NCBI GenBank assembly: GCA_963575745.1
Contig: CAUYUJ010003616.1
Coordinates: forward strand, 1-32,500
DNA length: 32,500 nt
Source of the DNA: Prorocentrum cordatum
Taxonomy: Eukaryota; Sar; Dinophyceae; Prorocentrales; Prorocentraceae
Direction: 5' to 3'
The translations under genes were made by a program, and so were the position numbers. Below are positions 27,680 through 32,500 of this stretch, in pieces. Each line of letters starts with the position of its first letter. Position 1 is the stretch's first letter. The notes beneath the pieces were generated by a model. It made no database searches, was not told the DNA's origin, and saw nothing but the letters and a program-made list of their open reading frames with translations.

Positions 27680-27976
27680 AAGAAACGCAGGGTGCTCTTT
27701 TCAAAACGAGGACCCAGCCCCATTCCGAAAAGGCCCTGTCCACCATCCTTAACTGTCGCGAGTGTTTACAACGAATGTGCAAGAGCCTACAGCGACAGCC
27801 CCGTCTTTTTTTTATTAATGTTTTCAAATAAAAAATGGAAGAATAAAAACAAAAAACAAAAAAAACGGTTCATCCGAGTACCTGTCGCAAATGGCAACCT
27901 ACATGACATACGCGGCGAGGCAGTCTTCGGTGAAACTCCTAGACCTCCTCATATTGGCACATACGGGAGTGCGACA
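27680..27976. repeat. Dispersed repeat F, copy 2
   Basis: Matches 26318-26545 but has an AT-rich insertion (27800-27868) in the middle. The second half resumes with GGCGAGGCAGTCTTCGGTGA and ends GTGCGACA, as copy 1 does. Confidence 0.8.
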
Positions 27977-28152
27977 AACCGGGGTGATCTATAAGGCAAA
28001 ATTGAAGATGAGAAAGAGGATCCCACCAGCCCTTTGGGCGTCGGTGGTTTAGTGGGCGTTTCTTCTTCCACACCTCCTTCTTCCCCTCCGGGGACGGGTT
28101 TATCATTGCTCCCTAATAATAAACACCCCTTCCCCCAGGCGACTGGGGGCCA

Positions 28153-28307
28153 ACCCGAGTCCATGCCGACACCCCCCACCACCACCATCCCTTGTAAAAA
28201 CACAATACAAACCACACTTTACCTCCAAATTCAGAAAATGCGCAGCCAACCCGATGCGGCCCCTCCCCACCATCCTTGTCAAAAAACAATACAGAGTACA
28301 CTTGGCG
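28153..28307. repeat. Tandem duplication, period about 93-98 bp
   Basis: CCAACCCGAGTCC ... CCACCATCCCTTGT ... ACAATACAAACCACACTT and CCAACCCGATGC ... CCACCATCCTTGTC ... ACAATACAGAGTACACTT are successive diverged copies. Confidence 0.8.
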
Positions 28308-28429
28308 GCGGCGGCGGCTGCTGCGGCTGCAGAGGCGGCGGCGGCGGCGGCTGCGGGGGCTGCGGGGGCTGCGGCGGCGGCGGCGGCGGGGGCGTCGGCG
28401 GCAGCGGCTGCGGCGGCGGTTACGGCGGG

Positions 28430-28468
<39 letters not shown>

Positions 28469-28502
28469 AGGCGGCGGCGGCGGCGGCGGGGCGGCAGCGG
28501 CG

Positions 28503-28537
<35 letters not shown>

Positions 28538-28564
28538 AGGCGGCGGCGGCGGCGGCGGCGGCGG
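28303..28564. repeat. (GGC)n tract, about 260 bp
   Basis: GGC/GCT-type triplets, most perfect at 28430-28564. On the + strand this is a dense run of GG dinucleotides. Frames through it give only poly-Gly, poly-Ala or poly-Arg. Confidence 0.95.
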
Positions 28565-28867
28565 ATTGGCCCCCAGTAGCTGCCCATCCAAAGACGACTG
28601 CTGAATATGCTGAGGCTCGGGCCAGACTCGGGTGCTACGTATGTGTTGGGAGGGCGGGTGGGAGTGAGCGAGACGGCTTGCGGGCGGGGAGGGGGTAACT
28701 TGACCCCTCCCCCTACCCCCTCCCCGTGGACCTGGGGGGGGCCGCGAGCGGTCAGAGCGTCCAAGACGGCCTCGGCGAGGAAGCCAAAATCCGTGATTTT
28801 ACAAGGGTTTTGGCCCCGTGTTGGCCTCCTGGGGGGGGGGGCAACCCTAATTGAAGCTCCGCTCTTC
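28565..28867. other. Stretch without a recognisable gene
   Basis: GC-rich DNA with a GGGGAGGGGG/CCCCCTCCCC inverted pair near 28690-28730 and G runs near 28733 and 28832. No supported gene. Confidence 0.4.
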
Positions 28868-29138
28868 TTTGGTAGATCTCCTCCAAGATGACCCCAAGAA
28901 GCGCCCAGGGGGCCCCAAGAGGTCCCAAGATGGCCCCACAAGGCCCCCAAGAGGCCCCCAGGAGGCCCCCAAGAAAACCCTCAGCGGCCCCCCCCCCCAA
29001 AAAAAAACAGGCACCCAAGACCCCCCAGGATCGCCAAGAGACCCCCAAGACGTCCCAAGAGGCCACCAAGAATCGCCCAAGAGATACCCCAAGAGGCTCC
29101 GAGAGGCATCCAAGAGACCTCTGGCCCTTGTGTTCGCC

Positions 29139-29408
29139 CTCCTCTTCCTCCTCCTCCTCCTCCTCCTCCTCCTCCTCCTCCTCCTCCTCCTGTTCCTCCT
29201 GTTCCTCCTTCCTGTTCCTACCCCTTCTCTTCCTCCTCCTCCTCTCCTCCTCCTCCTCCTCCTCCTCCTCCTCCTCCGCCTTCCTCCTCCTCCTCCTCCT
29301 CCTCCTCCTCCTCCTCCTCCTCCTCCTCTTCCTCCTCCTCCTCCTCCTCCTCCTCCTCCTCCTCCTCCTCCTCCTCCTCCTCCTGCTCCTCCTCCTCCTC
29401 CTCCTGCT
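29139..29408. repeat. (TCC)n tract, about 270 bp
   Basis: The longest TCC tract in the window, with occasional GTT, TTC and GCC variants. Confidence 0.97.
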
Positions 29409-29422
29409 TCTTCACACTCCCT

Positions 29423-29536
29423 CATCCATCCATCCATCCATCCATCCATCCATCCATCCATCCATCCATCCATCCATCCATCCATCCATCCATCCATCCA
29501 TCCATCCATCCATCCATCCATCCATCCATCCATCCA
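29423..29536. repeat. (CATC)n microsatellite
   Basis: About 28 perfect CATC units following the TCC tract. In composite copy 2 the corresponding place has only ACTCATCATCATTC and CATCCATCAATCC. Confidence 0.97.
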
Positions 29537-29690
29537 CCTCGTCCTTCTCCTCCTCTCCTTTGCACGATTCGGCCGTCCACCTCTTTGCTGCCGCACTTCC
29601 CTGATCACCTCAACTCGCCTGGACATCGTTTCTGGCTGGGTTGGTGGGGATACTTTGTCGCAGCCGCATGCGAAAACGCTAGCGGCGAGT

Positions 29691-30511
29691 CAGGTCCGAC
29701 CTGGCCGCGCAAGAGCCGAACTACCTAACGCCGACGGGCCGGCGACCACAGGCAGCGCCTCGGCGGGCGAGCCGGCGCGAGGGGGGTGCAAGCTGCAGCT
29801 GCCAGGGAACTGGTCCAGGGGAGCGCGCATGCGAATAAGCCAACAACAATTGGGACGCAGCCAACATGGCGCGAGGGTCTGTCAGGGTGTGATCAGAGAG
29901 GGGACCAGTCGGTACACTGCGACGACTGCCATGGGTGCCCAACTTGGTCCAAACTGGCGCACTGGGTGGCGCCACCAAAGTCGCACACCAAAGCCCTGGA
30001 GAGGGCACTGATCCTGCGAGCGTCCGGCCACGGAAGGCCCCAGAGACGGGCGAAGTAGCCAGGGGCACGATGAATGTAATCGGCACCGTAAGCGCCTGAA
30101 CCACCAGATCAGGGAATGCCACGCGCACCCTCAAGCTCGAACCGACGACTGAGGGCTGCCCGAACCAGGGAGATCCACGCCTCATCGCCGAATCAAAGTA
30201 GCAAGAATATGCCGTGGGCGACGCCGCCAGGGACCGCGGGCAAATCAACACGGCCGGCCGGCAGCCGGGAGCGCACAGGCTGCACCACGCGCACTCGGGA
30301 GCCCCAAGCCCCAGGGAAGGACAGGGCCGCTGGAGCGGGGGGGAAGGGGGGCCGGGGCGGACGAGTCGCAACGCCCAGCCGCCAGAGCGGGGGGGGACCA
30401 GGAAGGAACGAGGCAGGTAGCCCAACCGCAGGGGGAGAGCCGCCCCAGCACGGCGGGACCAGAGGGCGCGGGGAGTGGAGCGCGCTGGTCGCGGTGAAAA
30501 CAGCTACAGCA
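29691..30511. other. Stretch without a recognisable gene
   Basis: Continuation after composite repeat copy 1. Frames are open on both strands for 130-250 codons, but they contain stops in alternate readings and no motif. I looked for gag-, protease- or integrase-like motifs and found none. Confidence 0.4.
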
Positions 30512-31345
30512 GGGCCAGGGGCCAGATGGGACAGGTGGACCACGGCCCCAGCGGTAGTCCACTTGCCAGTATTGTCAGCTGGCCGCTGCCAGAATCCCAC
30601 GGGCGGGGGACAGCGGGAGCTGGGCAGAGAGCGCTACCAAGGAGTGGCCAACGGCCACTGGTTTGCCGATTACAGAGGGAACATCACCAAGCGCGGGAGC
30701 GCGCGTCGCCTCGCCCGTCGCCGCAGTGAAAGACCCCCGCGAGTCTTCCGTCAGCTGCTGAGCCTGTCCTCTGGGCAGGGAAGGCGCGACGCCCCCATGA
30801 CGCGTGCCCCGCCGTGGCCCACTGCCGGTCGGCATACCAGGGCACCAGAGAGCAGCTGAAGGCGGCACTTTCTGCGAGAAGCCACAGCGACCAACGCGCA
30901 CATGCGCGGCAGGCTGCGTCTAGTCTGAAACACGGGCGGGCGGACCCGCAATTTTGGAGGGCCAGGGGCCAAATGGGACAGGTGGACCCCGGCCCCAGCG
31001 GCCGCCCACGTGCCAGTATTGTCAGCTAGACGCTGCCAGAATCCTAAGGGCGGGGGACAGTGGGAGCTGGGCAGAAAACGCTACCAGGGAGTGGCCAACG
31101 GCCACTGGTTTGCCGATTACAGAGGAACCCTCACCAAGTGCGGGAGCGCGCGTCGCCTCGCCCGTCGTGTGACGCCCCCATGCCGCGTGGCCCGCTGTGG
31201 CCCACTGCTGGTCGGCATGCCAGGGTACCAGGGAGCAGCTGAAGTCGGCACTGTCTGCAAGAACCACAGCGACCAACGCGTCCGCGCGCGGCGGCTGCGT
31301 CTCATGTGAAACACGGGCGGGCGGACCCCCAATTTCGGGAGGGGT
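30512..31345. repeat. Tandem duplication with 448-bp period
   Basis: GGCCAGGGGCCAGATGGGAC at 30512 recurs as GGCCAGGGGCCAAATGGGAC at 30960. Both units continue with the same blocks to AACACGGGCGGGCGGACCC (about 30930 and 31312). Unit 2 is about 60 bp shorter because a segment near 30725-30785 is absent. A peptide frame (RYQGVANGHWFADYRG) is open in both units, but differences between the units are mostly amino-acid changing, so coding is doubtful. Confidence 0.88.
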
Positions 31346-31572
31346 GGGGGGCCCGAAAGTTAACATGATTCAATGCACCTGTAGCTATTCCCGAACTTCA
31401 TTTTGACTAGAAATTCGTTTTCTGTATGGAAATTCATGGTTTTGATCAGAAATTCAATTTATAAACGATTAATTCGCATTTTTGCATTTTAATTGATTAA
31501 TTCATAATTTTGAATGATTATTTACAGACAAAAAATCGCGGTTGTTTACGCACAAATAACCGGCACGTGCAA
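31346..31572. other. AT-rich island
   Basis: About 200 bp of AT-rich DNA between two very GC-rich repeats. It contains several AGAAATTC-, GGAAATTC- and GATTAATTC-type phrases. No ORF. It may be a relic of an element with different base composition. Confidence 0.7.
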
Positions 31573-31871
31573 ATTCCATGGCCCCCAAGATGGCCCCCAA
31601 GATGGCCCCGACAGGCCCCCATGGGGCCCCCAAGAGGACCCAGGCGGCTCCCGTGAGGTCTCCAAAAGGCTTCCAGGAGGCCTCCAAGAGGCCCCCAAGA
31701 CCCCAAGAGGCATCAGGAGGATCCCCGCGGCACCCAAGACTCTCAAAAACACCACTGGGCCTGCCAAGAGGCCCCCCAGACGCCCCAACAGGCATGCAAA
31801 AAGCGTCTAAGAGCCATCCGAGGATACTACGATAGGCATTGAAGATGCCTCTGGCTATTCTGCTCGCCCTG

Positions 31872-32090
31872 TTCCTCCTCCTCGTCCTCCTCCTTCGTGT
31901 CCTCCTCCTTCTCCTCGTGCTCCTCCTCCTCCTGCTTTCTCTTCTTCCTCCGATTCCTCCTCCTCCTCCTCCTCCTTTCCTCCTCCTCCTCCTCCTCCTC
32001 CGTGCTCTCCCTTTTTCCCTCTCCCCCCCCTCCTCCTCCTCCTCCTCCTCCTCCTCCTCCTCCTCCTCCTGCTCCTACTCCTACTCCTAC
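31872..32090. repeat. (TCC)n tract, about 220 bp
   Basis: Imperfect TCC repeats with GTCC, TTTC and CGTG interruptions. Confidence 0.95.
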
Positions 32091-32112
32091 TCCTACTCCT
32101 TCTCCTACTCAT
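32070..32112. repeat. CTACTC hexanucleotide repeat
   Basis: About six CTACTC units grading into CATCATCATT at the right end of the TCC tract. Confidence 0.9.
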
Positions 32113-32290
32113 CATCATTCTCCCCGCCCCCTCACGCATCCATCAATCCAGCCTCCTCCTCCTCCTCATCGTACTTCCTTGGCTCGGTTCAGCTGTCGCC
32201 CTCTTTATTCCCGCACTTCCCTAGACACCTCAACTCGCCTGGGCGTCGTTTCTGGATGGGCTGGCGCCGATGCGCGAAACGTCAACAATT

Positions 32291-32500
32291 TGTTCTCTGA
32301 CAGTCGCCACGCTAATCCAAGGTTGCGAGCGGGCCCCCCTTCGGGAGCTCTCGGCGCTGGCTTCGAACCGTTCTGAGTGCCTCGTGGGCCGCCGGGCCGT
32401 TCTGGAGCTCTCTGGAAGTCTTGGCCCTTCCGTGCTGTTTTGGGAAGTCTTTCAAGGCGTTTCGGGGGCAGTCTGGGGGCCCCGTCGGGCCGCCGCAAAG
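32291..32500. other. Right edge, nothing recognised
   Basis: GC-rich DNA with scattered TCTGGAGCTCTCTGG-type phrases. Frames remain open to the edge on the minus strand but have no motif. Confidence 0.4.

Larger units (their letters stand above)
28868..29690 (+). repeat. Composite repeat H, copy 1
   Basis: The order is a CCCCAAGAGGCC-type array (28880-29110), GAGGCATCCAAGAGACCTCTGG, a TCC tract, a CATC tract, then GCACTTCCCTGATCACCTCAAC and TCGCCTGGACATCGTTTCTGG. Copy 2 at 31573-32290 has the same order and closely matching unique blocks. Confidence 0.85.
31573..32290 (+). repeat. Composite repeat H, copy 2
   Basis: CCCCCAAGATGG-type array (31580-31790), TAGGCATTGAAGATGCCTCTGG, a TCC tract, a CTACTC/CATC segment, then GCACTTCCCTAGACACCTCAAC and TCGCCTGGGCGTCGTTTCTGG. 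Microsatellite lengths differ from copy 1 while the unique blocks are conserved. Confidence 0.85.

Noticed and set aside
26925-27827. 300-codon minus ORF across the 77-bp array
   Set aside because: The array period shifts frame at every unit, and the peptide is only a rephased repeat.
29786-31309. Possible gag, protease or zinc-knuckle frames of an LTR retrotransposon
   Set aside because: No CCHC, DTG/DSG or integrase motif is present; Cys spacing in the CQYCQ frame is not completed.
32362-32376. Pol III B-box-like GGTTCGAAGCC on the minus strand
   Set aside because: No A box or tRNA cloverleaf could be found at a suitable distance, so I do not call a tRNA or SINE promoter.

Overview
The window looks like a piece of a dinoflagellate nuclear genome (order not determinable from the sequence alone). 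The evidence is indirect. There is a degenerate non-LTR retrotransposon that ends in a cytosine-methyltransferase-like domain, and a PIF1-like helicase relic followed by Cys-rich repeats; both resemble families I associate with dinoflagellates. Candidate introns are bounded by duplicated AG/GT sites. The DNA is GC-rich and packed with microsatellites, tandem arrays and inverted-repeat elements. I found no rRNA, tRNA, CRISPR array, bacterial-type operon or spliced-leader relic.

Layout. (1) 46-8745: one long, frame-broken LINE-like retrotransposon on the + strand. Its parts, in order, are a zinc-finger/coiled-coil region, an RNase H-like domain placed before the endonuclease, an APE-type endonuclease, a (CT)n insertion, reverse transcriptase, a post-RT zinc-finger region, a methyltransferase-like domain with a GPPC motif, a polyproline tail and a (TCC)n 3' tail. 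(2) 8746-11938: three copies of a dispersed repeat with precise junctions to (TCC)n tracts and a variable 83-bp internal tandem repeat; a fourth, truncated copy lies at 18931. Between the first two copies is a candidate minus-strand two-exon gene whose intron (9896-10095) has the structure of an introner. (3) 12309-13625: a tandem array with a 377-bp period. (4) 13651-17512: a broken minus-strand PIF1-like helicase with a tail of about 165-bp Cys-rich repeats. (5) 17513-23830: mostly non-coding, with poly(A), TA, A-rich and GGA tracts and at least five foldback or MITE-like elements. (6) 24063-25376: a minus-strand gene for a small secreted-looking protein. Three exons join in frame across two introns, both flanked by AG/GTC on each side. 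(7) 25700-32500: a patchwork of purine and pyrimidine tracts, a 77-bp tandem array, a GGC tract, two copies of a composite repeat (28868 and 31573) and a 448-bp-period duplication.

No pathway can be reconstructed. The dominant theme is mobile DNA: a retroelement with its own methyltransferase-like domain, a helicase relic, and inverted-repeat elements, some of which appear to act as introns. The most interesting single items are the 9896-10095 introner candidate, the 24-25 kb gene whose introns contain the same low-complexity motif found at four other loci, and the retroelement's domain order.
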